From the NCBI GenBank assembly GCA_025964055.1, contig JAOPZP010000166.1, forward strand, positions 1-13,749: DNA of 13,749 nucleotides, given 5' to 3'. The position numbers and the translations under genes were made by a program. This document shows, one piece after another, positions 1-6,183 of the stretch. Source of the stretch: Conexibacter sp. (GTDB lineage: Bacteria > Actinomycetota > Thermoleophilia > Solirubrobacterales > Solirubrobacteraceae). Below the pieces are notes generated by a model that was not told where the DNA came from, did no database searches, and saw only the letters and a program-made list of their open reading frames with translations. Positions within the stretch are counted from its first letter, which is position 1; the number at the start of each line of letters is the position of its first letter.

Positions 1-1
1 C

Positions 2-415
2 CTCGCGCACTGGTCCGGGCTGCCGCGCCGCGACGCGCGCGCCGGCCTGGAGGCGATCGCCGGCGAGTTGGCGATCGAGGGCGACCTGGTGTCGCTGACC
101 GCGCGGGCGCTGGCCGACGGCGACGACGGGCCGGTGGCGCCCCGGCTGCTCGGCGCCTTCGACCCCTACCTGCTGGGCTGGCGCAGCCGTGCGTTCGCGG
201 TCGCGCCCGAGCACGCCGAGCGCGTCCATCCCGGCGGCGGGATGGTGCGCGCCGTCGCAGCGGTGGACGGCGGGGCCGTCGGCACCTGGACCCGCAAGCG
301 CCGCAGCGGCGCGCCGCTGCTCGAGCTCTTCGCCGCCGTCGCGCCCGACGACATGGCGGCCCTGCGCGCCGACGGCGAGGACGTGCTGCGCTTCGAGGGC
401 GTCGGCGCCGGATAG
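2..415 (+). CDS. Winged-helix DNA-binding domain protein (HTH_42 / AlkZ-like), C-terminal part
   Basis: The frame is open from the window edge to TAG at 413-415, giving the last 137 residues of a longer protein; the start lies outside. The segment around 145-190 reads LLGAFDPYLLGW, followed by a glycine run (HPGGG, about 229-243) and then VDGGAVGTW. This order (FDPYLLGW...GGG...V-G-x-x-x-G-T-W) is the C-terminal signature of the HTH_42 winged-helix family. That family includes the AlkZ-type glycosylases that excise alkylated or crosslinked bases, but many actinobacterial members have no assigned role. The N-terminal part that would carry the catalytic Gln motif is not visible, so glycosylase activity cannot be claimed. 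The family is fairly secure, the function is not. Confidence 0.7.
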   Translation, partial: LAHWSGLPRRDARAGLEAIAGELAIEGDLVSLTARALADGDDGPVAPRLLGAFDPYLLGWRSRAFAVAPEHAERVHPGGGMVRAVAAVDGGAVGTWTRKRRSGAPLLELFAAVAPDDMAALRADGEDVLRFEGVGAG

Positions 416-486
416 CTCAGCGGGACGTGGGCGCCCGGGCGTCCGCCGCCGGGCGGCGCACCCGACCCCTCAGCCGACGGTCGAGT

Positions 487-521
487 GCCCGCCCTGCGGG
501 CGTGACGATCCCCGCGTCACG
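487..521. repeat. Two adjoining stem-loops
   Basis: The first stem pairs 487-492 (GCCCGC) with 496-501 (GCGGGC) around a CCT triloop. The second pairs 501-507 (CGTGACG) with 515-521 (CGTCACG) around a 7-nt loop. There is no T-tract after either, so a classical intrinsic terminator is not shown. The CCT triloop matches the hairpins at 6084-6143 and 11642-11700. Confidence 0.45.
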
Positions 522-709
522 CGTGCCGAGGCACACGCCGGGCAGAGGTCGATCTGTGCATCGCGGCGTCCGTGCCACGCGGCCGGTCCGAGTCGCCGGG
601 ACCTCCCCGACGCCGCCGTCCGGCTGCAGATTCCACGACAGATAGTGCACAGCTTTGGCCCCGATTACGCTCGTACATGTGCCGATCTGGTGCCCATAAC
701 AGGGGAGGT

Positions 710-727
710 CGAGCGTCCACACGCTCG
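710..727 (-). terminator. Possible terminator hairpin of the exonuclease/GIY-YIG gene
   Basis: Arms CGAGCGT (710-716) and ACGCTCG (721-727) pair perfectly around a CCAC loop. On the minus strand this lies 13 nt beyond the stop codon (741-743). It lacks a following U-tract, so it could be a hairpin-only terminator of the kind seen in actinobacteria, or simply a palindrome. Confidence 0.35.
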
Positions 728-740
728 CGGACGCCCCGGC

Positions 741-2462
741 CTACGAGAGCGACGGCAGCCCCTGCGCCCGCACCACGAAGCGCTCGACCCGTGCCCGCGT
801 CGTCTCGCGCGACAGCGCGAGCTCCAGCGACGGGTGCGCCGCCAGCCACGTCGTCGCGATCCGCACGTCGCGCACCTCGTCGGGCGTCGCGCACGGTGCC
901 GGGCCACGGCCGTCGCCGCCCCGCAGCGCGGCCTCGGTACGCGCCCAGGCGTCGGCGCCGTCGGTCAGCGGCGCCCAGTCGACGATCCGGCCGCCGATCA
1001 GCCACAGCGCGTCGTAGCGCGCCTCGACCGGATGGGCGGCCAGCACCAGCCGCGGCCGCGCGTGCGTGGCCGCCATCGCGCCGCCGAGGCGCTCCAGCAG
1101 GACCGCCAACCGCTCGCGCCGGCGCCGCAGCCATCCCGCGCGCTCGAAGCGCTCCTCCGCGGCCGCCGCCCGCATCTCGGCGTCGAGGTGCTCCAGCAGC
1201 GCCCGCCCGCCGTCGCCCTCGCCGGTGAAGAGCGCCAGCGCCTCGTCCAGGCGCCGCCGGTAGGCGTTGGGATCCAGGTCGCCCAGGCACGGCGACAGGC
1301 ACCGGCCCATCTGCCCGTAGGCCGACGGGTGCTGGCGCCGCCGCAGCCCGCGGCCGCAGTGGCGCAGCGCGAACAGCGAGGTCAGCTGCTCGACGAGCTC
1401 GGCCGCGGCGAAGCGGCCCTGCAGCGGCCCGACGTTGATCGCGCGCCCCGCGGCCGGCTCGGGCGCCACCTCCAGGATCGGGAACGGGATGTCCAGCCGG
1501 CAGCGCAGATAGACCCAGTTGTCTGAGTGCTTGAGCCGGTGGTTGCCCGGCGGCTTGAGCTCGCGGATCAGCCGCGCCTCGGTCAGCAGCGCGCCGAGCT
1601 CGCTCACCGTCTCGACGTGATCGGCGATCTCGGCCTGCGCGACCCACCCCGTGTCCGGCGACGACGGCAGGAAGTGGGCCTTGGCGCGCGAGCGGATCGA
1701 CACCGACTTGCCGACGTACAGCGGCTGGCCCTCGGCGTTGCGGAAGATGTAGACGCCGGGCTCGTCGGGCAGCGCCGAGCAGTCGACCTTGCGCCGCCGC
1801 GTGCCGCGCAGCGACACGCCGCCGTCGGTCCGCCCGGCGCGGACCGTCCGCCGGCGCTTGGCGCGCAGGAGCCCCAGCGCCTGGCCGACGGTGCCCGCGT
1901 TGGCGCACAGCCGCGGGAAGAGCGCGCACAGCACGCGGGCGCATGTCTCGGCGTCGGCCAGCGCGCGATGGCTGACGTCGACGTCGATGCCCAGCGACTC
2001 GGCCAGCGGGCGCAGCTTGCGCTGGCGCGCCAGCGGATGGAGGTTGCGCGCGAGCGCGACCGTGCAGAGCGTCGGCGGGTCCGGCCACGCCAGTCCCTCG
2101 CGGGCGAACGCCTGCGCCAGCACGCGCCGGTCGAACGACGCGTTGTGGGCCACGAGCACCCGGCCCTCCAGCTGCTCGGCCAGCTCAGGCAGCGTGACCT
2201 CGGCCGGCGGCGCCTCGTCGACCATCGCCTGGCTGATGCCCGTGAAGCGCTGGATGCCCCGCGACAGCGGCGCGCGGACCGGGACGAGCGTCTCCCAGCG
2301 CTCGTGCAGCTCGCCGCCGCCCACGAGCACCGCGCCGATCTCGGTGACCTCGCACTGCTCGCCGCCGAGCCCGTTGGTCTCGGTGTCGACCACGAGGAAC
2401 TCCGTGGTCGACAGCGGCGCGTCGAGGATGGACGAAGGCGGGGACGGGACGGTGATCGGCAT
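741..2462 (-). CDS. DEDDh exonuclease fused to GIY-YIG nuclease (UvrC/Cho-like)
   Basis: A 573-aa two-nuclease fusion. Residues ~21-185 form a DnaQ-like 3'-5' exonuclease with all DEDDh residues: D26 and E28 (VVDTETNG), D111 (HNASFD), H165 and D170 (HRALAD). Residues ~230-310 form a GIY-YIG domain: GVYIF (236-240), LYVGKS (248-253), R257, E296 and N307. After it come a UvrC-like cysteine region (C369, C388, C392) and a UVR-like helix (~430-460, AAAEERFERAG). The RNase-H-like half of true UvrC and the HhH domain are missing, so this is not UvrC. The architecture matches the actinobacterial Rv2191-like family, presumably used in DNA repair as an accessory incision and trimming enzyme. The start at 2462 is the first Met before the exonuclease fold. 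The frame stays open to 2807, but that extension is Arg/Pro-rich and overlaps the divergent small gene. Confidence 0.88.
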   Translation of the reverse strand: MPITVPSPPSSILDAPLSTTEFLVVDTETNGLGGEQCEVTEIGAVLVGGGELHERWETLVPVRAPLSRGIQRFTGISQAMVDEAPPAEVTLPELAEQLEGRVLVAHNASFDRRVLAQAFAREGLAWPDPPTLCTVALARNLHPLARQRKLRPLAESLGIDVDVSHRALADAETCARVLCALFPRLCANAGTVGQALGLLRAKRRRTVRAGRTDGGVSLRGTRRRKVDCSALPDEPGVYIFRNAEGQPLYVGKSVSIRSRAKAHFLPSSPDTGWVAQAEIADHVETVSELGALLTEARLIRELKPPGNHRLKHSDNWVYLRCRLDIPFPILEVAPEPAAGRAINVGPLQGRFAAAELVEQLTSLFALRHCGRGLRRRQHPSAYGQMGRCLSPCLGDLDPNAYRRRLDEALALFTGEGDGGRALLEHLDAEMRAAAAEERFERAGWLRRRRERLAVLLERLGGAMAATHARPRLVLAAHPVEARYDALWLIGGRIVDWAPLTDGADAWARTEAALRGGDGRGPAPCATPDEVRDVRIATTWLAAHPSLELALSRETTRARVERFVVRAQGLPSLS

Positions 2463-2576
2463 GGCGAACGTGTGTTTGTACTCCCGCTCGCGGACGGCCT
2501 GGGCGGCGGCTTGCAGTCGGACGCCGGCGTCGCCGACCGCCGAGGCGAGTACCGTCCGCAGCGACCCCTTCAGACC

Positions 2577-2581
2577 GGAGG
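2577..2581 (+). promoter_or_regulatory. Strong Shine-Dalgarno for the small orphan gene
   Basis: GGAGG lies 6 nt before the ATG at 2588. It is one of the clearest ribosome-binding sites in the window and is the main reason to accept this short gene. Confidence 0.7.
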
Positions 2582-2587
2582 ATCTCG

Positions 2588-2791
2588 ATGACCACGTTCG
2601 CCCCCGACCAGGACACGCTCGACGAGCGCACGCGCGAGGCGTGGAGCGCCTACCGCGACGAGCTCGCGGAGCTGCACGGCCGCGAGTACGACGCTGCCGA
2701 GACCGACTCCTGGGAGCGCCTCCAGGACGCGCTGCGCACGATCGAGGCCGACCGCGCGACATCGCACACCGGTGGAGATCCGCACGCCTGA
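2588..2791 (+). CDS. Small acidic hypothetical protein (67 aa)
   Basis: A 67-residue protein with no family I recognise. It is acidic and looks largely helical: an alternating charged stretch from residue ~9 to 55 (DERTREAW, ELAELHGRE, SWERLQDALRTIEADRA) with regularly spaced Leu, Ala and Trp, then a short disordered tail. There is no signal peptide or membrane segment, so it is probably cytosolic. Support comes from GGAGG spaced 6 nt from ATG, from codon use like the neighbouring genes, and from its position divergent to the exonuclease gene with a 125-bp shared upstream region. The next gene has its own candidate promoter. The function is unknown; a small partner or regulator of a larger protein is possible but not shown. 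Confidence 0.65.
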   Translation: MTTFAPDQDTLDERTREAWSAYRDELAELHGREYDAAETDSWERLQDALRTIEADRATSHTGGDPHA

Positions 2792-2813
2792 GCGGCGGAC
2801 GACGCACCGATCA

Positions 2814-2843
2814 TTGGCGCGAAGCACCGCGCTCGGCTAGGGT
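2814..2843 (+). promoter_or_regulatory. Candidate sigma70-type promoter for the lipoprotein pair
   Basis: TTGGCG (2814-2819), an 18-nt spacer and TAGGGT (2838-2843) resemble -35 and -10 elements. Transcription would start near 2850, leaving a ~47-nt leader before ATG 2897. The -10 and following bases (TAGGGTTCGC) resemble those before ccr (TAAGGTTCGC at 7156-7165). Confidence 0.45.
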
Positions 2844-2896
2844 TCGCCTGGGTCACGTCGCCTGCCTGCTGGGGAGGGGCACGACCCGGGTCGAGG

Positions 2897-3361
2897 ATGA
2901 GGAGCAAACGCCCCGCAATGCGCAGGACGCCCCCACAGGCCGCGGTCGCTGCCTGCGCGCTGGTCTTCGCCCTGGCCCTGGCGGCCTGCGGCAGCTCCGG
3001 TCACCCCTACAAGAACGCCGCGCGGCCGCCGGCGCCGATCGTCATCAGCGCGGCGATCGACGACCAGCAGGTCTCGATCTCCCCCAAGCGCTTCGGCGCC
3101 GGGCCGATCACGCTGCTGATCTCCAACCAGTCCAACGCGACCCAGCAGGTCACGCTGGAGACCGTGGACAAGCCCGGCGCCGGCCCGGGCACGAAGGCGG
3201 TCGAGACCGGCCCGATCAACCCGCGCGAGACCGCCTCGGTCAAGGCGGTCGTCGAGCCCGGGACCTACTCGCTGCACACCGCGGGCGACGGCGTGCGCCC
3301 CGTGAAGCTGACGATCGGCCGCAGCCGGCCGTCGGCCCAGAACGATCTGCTGCAGCCCTAG
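2897..3361 (+). CDS. Putative lipoprotein, possibly cupredoxin-like
   Basis: A 154-aa exported protein. A positively charged N-terminus (MRSKRPAMRR), a hydrophobic core (~15-28) and the lipobox L28-A29-A30-C31 followed by GSS indicate a type II signal peptide, with the mature protein anchored by Cys31 to the outer face of the membrane. The mature part (~46-140) looks like a beta-sandwich: VVISAAIDD-like strand, ITLLISNQSNATQQVTLE, then ETASVKAVVEPGTYSLHT. The pattern of an 'ISNQS' strand and a 'V.PGTY.L' strand recalls single-domain cupredoxin folds. I see no Cys/Met/His copper set, so metal binding is not supported. A start at 2918 (Met8) is also possible; GAGGAG lies 13 nt before it. It ends 4 nt before the next gene, which is also exported, so the two are probably co-transcribed. 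Confidence 0.72.
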   Translation: MRSKRPAMRRTPPQAAVAACALVFALALAACGSSGHPYKNAARPPAPIVISAAIDDQQVSISPKRFGAGPITLLISNQSNATQQVTLETVDKPGAGPGTKAVETGPINPRETASVKAVVEPGTYSLHTAGDGVRPVKLTIGRSRPSAQNDLLQP

Positions 3362-3365
3362 CCCG

Positions 3366-3920
3366 ATGGCGCCGATGCGCCACCATGTGGCGATGCTGCG
3401 CGCTCCCGCCCTCGCCCTGTGCCTCGCCGCCGCTGCGCTGGCGCTCCCGGCGGCGGTGCGAGCCGCCCCGACGCCGGCCCAGACGCTGTTCACGCAGAAG
3501 CTGATCGACGACGGCGGCACGACCGCCGCCGTCAAGCACCTGCTGCAGGCCAAGGCCGGCATCGTCGACCCACGCAGCGGCTTCGTCGACGTCACCGGCG
3601 ACGGGCGCCAGGACGCGCTCGTGCTCGTCTCCACCCAGGGCGCCGCCGGCTCGGTGGCGCTCTACGTGTTCAGCACCCACGGCCAGAAGGCCGGCACGAC
3701 GGGCGACCAGACGTCGCTGAAGGTCGTCTTCCGGCTGCAGTCGCTGTACCGGGCGTCGCTGCGGATCTCGGGCACGACGCTGAGCGTCCTCGAACCGGTC
3801 TACGCCAAGGGCGACGACCTCTGCTGCCCCCCGAAGCTGCGCGAGCGCGACTACGCGTTCGACGCCAAGAAGCTGACGTTCGTCCGCACCGCGGACCACG
3901 ACACGCCCTTCACGAAGTAG
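3366..3920 (+). CDS. Secreted LppP/LprE-like protein
   Basis: A 184-aa protein with an N-terminal signal sequence: basic start, Ala/Leu core (~13-30), and a likely signal peptidase I site after AVRA (about 33), giving a mature protein starting APTPAQ. Residues ~72-105 read FVDVTGDGRQDALVLVSTQG..GSVALYVF: a D-x-T-G-D-G-x-x-D loop, like the calcium loops of FG-GAP and dockerin repeats, leading into a strand pair. Near the C-terminus DLCCPPKLRERDYAFDAKKL carries the paired cysteines and Y-x-F/W-D pattern of the LppP/LprE family of actinobacterial exported proteins, whose role is not established. It has no lipobox, unlike its upstream neighbour, so it is probably released or held non-covalently. 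ATG 3393 (Met10) would give a more compact signal peptide and is a credible alternative start. No ribosome-binding site decides between them. Confidence 0.7.
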   Translation: MAPMRHHVAMLRAPALALCLAAAALALPAAVRAAPTPAQTLFTQKLIDDGGTTAAVKHLLQAKAGIVDPRSGFVDVTGDGRQDALVLVSTQGAAGSVALYVFSTHGQKAGTTGDQTSLKVVFRLQSLYRASLRISGTTLSVLEPVYAKGDDLCCPPKLRERDYAFDAKKLTFVRTADHDTPFTK

Positions 3921-3922
3921 CC

Positions 3923-3936
3923 GGCGCCGAGGCGCC
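3923..3936 (+). terminator. Weak hairpin after the exported-protein pair
   Basis: GGCGC (3923-3927) and GCGCC (3932-3936) pair around CGAG, two bases after the stop codon. The stem is short and no T-tract follows, so this is only a possible end point for the 2897-3920 transcript. Confidence 0.25.
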
Positions 3937-3966
3937 CCTCCGTGACGCAGCGCACTCCCCGTGCGC

Positions 3967-3995
3967 TTGCGGAACCACTGCGCGTGCGCAATACT
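3967..3995 (+). promoter_or_regulatory. Candidate marR promoter, apparently leaderless
   Basis: TTGCGG (3967-3972), a 17-nt spacer and AATACT (3990-3995) form a plausible sigma70-type promoter. Seven bases separate the -10 from ATG 4003, so transcription would begin at or next to the start codon. No Shine-Dalgarno is present. Confidence 0.5.
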
Positions 3996-3999
3996 TACG

Positions 4000-4011
4000 T
4001 GCATGCATGCA
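4000..4011. promoter_or_regulatory. 12-bp palindrome on the marR start: candidate MarR operator
   Basis: TGCATGCATGCA (4000-4011) is a perfect palindrome that covers the ATG at 4003-4005 and the predicted transcription start. MarR proteins are dimers that usually bind palindromes in their own promoters, so autorepression of marR and the co-transcribed exporter is a natural reading. Binding itself is inference. Confidence 0.5.
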
Positions 4012-4473
4012 AGCAGTGCGAACACGGAAGCTCCTCCCGCCGCGGTCGCGGCGGCGCTGCTGGACCTCTGGCGCCAGGTGCTCTCCGGCTCGACCCGGCC
4101 GCTGTACGCGCTGCTCGCCGAGGCCGATCTCTCGATGACCCAGCTCAAGCTGCTCCACGTCCTCGTGGAGTGCGAGCGCGAGGCGTCGGTCAAGGAGATC
4201 GCCGAGCAGCTCTCGATGTCCCTCCCCAACGCGTCGCGCACCATCGACGGCCTGCTCCAGCGCGGGCTCGTCGAGCGGCGCGAGGACGAGCACGACCGGC
4301 GCGTCAAGCGCGTGGGCCCCACCCCGGCCGCCCGCGACCTCATCGACCGCGTCGACACCGCCCGGCTCCAAGGCCTCGAGGCCTGGGCCGAGGACCTCTC
4401 CCCCGTCCAGCGCACGACCCTGCTGGACGCCCTCTCCATCCTCCCCAAGACCAAGGAGCGCGCCTGCCCATGA
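4003..4473 (+). CDS. MarR-family transcriptional regulator
   Basis: A 156-aa winged-helix regulator. The N-terminal helix (~10-45) would form the dimer interface. The DNA-binding part runs ~60-110: SVKEIAEQLSMSLPNASRTIDGLLQRGLVERRED is the helix-turn-helix with recognition helix. DEHDRRVKRV is the wing carrying the D-x-R-x-x-x typical of MarR, and the C-terminal helix (from ~113) closes the dimer. ATG 4003 is chosen over the longer GTG 3961 frame because a -10-like element sits 7 nt before it and the extra residues look unrelated to the family. Its TGA overlaps the ATG of the exporter gene (ATGA, 4470-4473), so the two are co-translated. The likely job is repression of the exporter until a small-molecule ligand releases it; the ligand cannot be read from the sequence. 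Confidence 0.88.
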   Translation: MHASSANTEAPPAAVAAALLDLWRQVLSGSTRPLYALLAEADLSMTQLKLLHVLVECEREASVKEIAEQLSMSLPNASRTIDGLLQRGLVERREDEHDRRVKRVGPTPAARDLIDRVDTARLQGLEAWAEDLSPVQRTTLLDALSILPKTKERACP

Positions 4474-6065
4474 GCGCCGCCACCCTCCGTCACCGCTTCG
4501 TCGACGAGGACAACCGCCGCTGGTGGACCCTCGCCGCGATGTGCTTCGCGCTGTTCATGATCATGTTGGACAACACGGTCGTCAACGTCGCGCTCCCGTC
4601 CATCCAGAAGAACCTCGGCGCCTCGACCAGCGGCCTCGAGTGGACGGTCAACGCCTATACGTTGAGCTTCGCCGTGCTGCTGGTCACCGGCGGGCGCCTC
4701 GGCGACCTGTTCGGCCGCCGCCGCATGTTCCTCTTCGGCGTCGTCGTCTTCGGCGCGGCGAGCGGCCTCATCGCCCTCGCGCAGTCCGAGGCGTGGCTGG
4801 TCAGCTTCCGGGCCCTGCAGGGCGTGGGCGCCGCGTTCATGATGCCCGCGACGCTGTCGATCATCACCAACGCCTTCCCCGCCCACGAGCGCGGCAAGGC
4901 GATCGGCACCTGGGCCGGCGTCTCCGCCCTCGCGCTGGCCATCGGCCCCGTCGTCGGCGGGTTCCTGGTGGAGAACGTGAGCTGGCAGTCGATCTTCCTG
5001 CTCAACCTGCCGGTCGCCGCGGTGGCCGTGGTCGTCACGCTCTTCGCCACCCACGAGTCGCGCGACGAGACCGCGGCGCGGTCGGTCGACGTCCCCGGCG
5101 TGACGGCGATCACGATCGGCCTCACCGCCATGGTGCTCGCGCTGGTCGAGGGCAACGCGTGGGGCTGGGGCTCGGGCCGGGTCGTCGCGCTGCTGGCCAC
5201 CGCCGTGGTCGGGCTCACCGCCTTCGCCGTCGTCGAGCACCGGTCGACCAACCCGATGGTCGACTTCCAGTTCTTCCGCTCACGCTCGTTCCTGGGCGCC
5301 AACGTCGTGGCGTTCATCGTCAGCTTCGCGATGCTGGCGACGTTCTTCTTCCTCGCGCTGTACCTGCAGAACGTGCGCGGCTACAGCCCGCTGCAGGCCG
5401 GCGTCCGGTTCCTGCCGATGACCGCGGTGATCATCGTCGGCGGCCCGATCGCCGGGCGGCTGTCGGACAAGATCGGGCCGCGCCCGCTCATGGCCACCGG
5501 GCTGCTGCTCAACGCGATCTCGCTGTTCTGGCAGGGCCACCTGAGGGTCGACACGCCGTACGTGACCCTCCTCGGCGCGTTCGTCCTCATGGGCTTCGGC
5601 ATGGGCCTGGTCATGTCGCCGATGAGCACCGCGGCGATGAACGCCGTGGACCGGACCAAGGCCGGTGTCGCCTCCGGCGTGCTGTCGATGAGCCGCATGG
5701 TCGGCGGCACGTTCGGCGTCGCGGTGATGGGCGCGCTGATCGCCGGCCTCGGGCGCAGCAGGATCGACGAGCTGCTGCCGCAGGTCCCGCAGGGCACGCG
5801 CGCGACGCTGGCCGACGGGCTGGGCGCCGGCGCGACCGGCGGCACCGGCGCCGTGCACGACGCGGTCCAGCAGGCGTTCCTGTTCGCGCTCAACGACGGC
5901 CTGCGGGTCGCCGCGGTCGTCGCCCTGCTGGGCGCCGTCGCCGCCTGGGTGTTGATCGAGCCGGGCATCCCGCAGCGCCAGCCGGTCCACGACGCCGGCA
6001 GCGCCGAGGTCGGCACGGGCGACGGCGGGGCCGAGCTCGCGGCCGGAACCGCCATCCCGGCCTGA
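4470..6065 (+). CDS. MFS drug exporter, DHA2 family (14 TM, EmrB/QacA-like)
   Basis: A 531-aa inner-membrane transporter with about 14 hydrophobic segments. It carries the DHA2 hallmarks: LDNTVVNVALPSIQ in TM1 (~30-45, motif D1), GRLGDLFGRRR after TM2 (~73-83, motif A), and WAGVSALALAIGPVVGGF in TM5 (~150-167, the antiporter motif C). A second motif-A-like loop, GRLSDKIGPR, lies ~330. Such proteins exchange protons for lipophilic or cationic drugs, so efflux is the expected role; the substrate is unknown. The start ATG 4470 overlaps the marR stop by 4 nt, and AAGGAG (4453-4458) lies 11 nt upstream inside marR. The TM1 region begins ~18 residues later as expected. The C-terminal ~35 residues are Ala/Gly-rich and probably cytosolic. 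Control by the overlapping MarR is the obvious inference. Confidence 0.9.
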   Translation: MSAATLRHRFVDEDNRRWWTLAAMCFALFMIMLDNTVVNVALPSIQKNLGASTSGLEWTVNAYTLSFAVLLVTGGRLGDLFGRRRMFLFGVVVFGAASGLIALAQSEAWLVSFRALQGVGAAFMMPATLSIITNAFPAHERGKAIGTWAGVSALALAIGPVVGGFLVENVSWQSIFLLNLPVAAVAVVVTLFATHESRDETAARSVDVPGVTAITIGLTAMVLALVEGNAWGWGSGRVVALLATAVVGLTAFAVVEHRSTNPMVDFQFFRSRSFLGANVVAFIVSFAMLATFFFLALYLQNVRGYSPLQAGVRFLPMTAVIIVGGPIAGRLSDKIGPRPLMATGLLLNAISLFWQGHLRVDTPYVTLLGAFVLMGFGMGLVMSPMSTAAMNAVDRTKAGVASGVLSMSRMVGGTFGVAVMGALIAGLGRSRIDELLPQVPQGTRATLADGLGAGATGGTGAVHDAVQQAFLFALNDGLRVAAVVALLGAVAAWVLIEPGIPQRQPVHDAGSAEVGTGDGGAELAAGTAIPA

Positions 6066-6083
6066 GGACCGCCGAAAGACCGC

Positions 6084-6109
6084 GGGTTTCGCCCCCTGGG
6101 CGAACACCC
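6084..6109. repeat. Hairpin 1 between the exporter and corA genes
   Basis: TTCGCCC (6088-6094) pairs with GGGCGAA (6098-6104) around CCT. The stem is extended by GGGT (6084-6087) with ACCC (6106-6109) after one bulged C. It starts 18 nt after the exporter stop and may act as its terminator, though no T-tract follows. The core resembles the hairpin at 11642-11671. Confidence 0.55.
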
Positions 6110-6114
6110 GCGAC

Positions 6115-6143
6115 CGAACACCCGCCCCCTGGGCGGGTGTTCG
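6115..6143. repeat. Hairpin 2 between the exporter and corA genes
   Basis: CGAACACCCGCC (6115-6126) pairs perfectly with GGCGGGTGTTCG (6132-6143). One further C-G pair leaves a CCT triloop. The left arm repeats 6101-6111 (CGAACACCCGC) directly at a 14-nt step, so the right arm could pair with either copy. Together with hairpin 1 it may terminate the marR-exporter transcript. Confidence 0.6.
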
Positions 6144-6158
6144 GCGTGTTCCGTCCTC

Positions 6159-6183
6159 CACCGCCGCCACGATTGCGGCGGTG
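6159..6183 (+). promoter_or_regulatory. Hairpin containing the corA start codon
   Basis: CACCGCCGC (6159-6167) and GCGGCGGTG (6175-6183) pair perfectly around a 7-nt loop. The last three bases of the right arm are the GTG start codon of the corA-like gene. If the transcript begins upstream, the start would be masked. If it begins at 6180-6181, as the ACGAT element in the loop would suggest, the hairpin exists only in DNA. Confidence 0.5.

Larger units (their letters stand above)
416..740. other. 325-bp gene-free region with clustered inverted repeats
   Basis: I see no convincing gene between the winged-helix gene and the convergent end of the exonuclease gene; the short frames here have shadow-like Arg/Pro/Ala-rich composition. 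Visible structures are a hairpin at 487-501 (arms GCCCGC/GCGGGC, triloop CCT), an adjoining hairpin at 501-521 (arms CGTGACG/CGTCACG) and one at 710-727 just past the exonuclease stop. About 630-700 is noticeably less GC-rich than its surroundings. The region may hold terminators for both convergent genes. The size is generous for that purpose and a small RNA cannot be excluded. Confidence 0.5.

Noticed and set aside
405..485. tRNA-like sequence (TAGCTCAGCGGG resembles a D-arm)
   Set aside because: There is no matching D-stem, no complementary acceptor arm and no proper T-arm at the right distance; the match overlaps the end of the winged-helix gene and looks accidental.
417..722. 101-codon minus-strand frame in the gap after the winged-helix gene
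   Set aside because: No ribosome-binding site, Arg/Pro-rich second half and no family resemblance.
741..2462. UvrC
   Set aside because: An exonuclease domain precedes the GIY-YIG domain, and the UvrC C-terminal endonuclease and HhH parts are missing.
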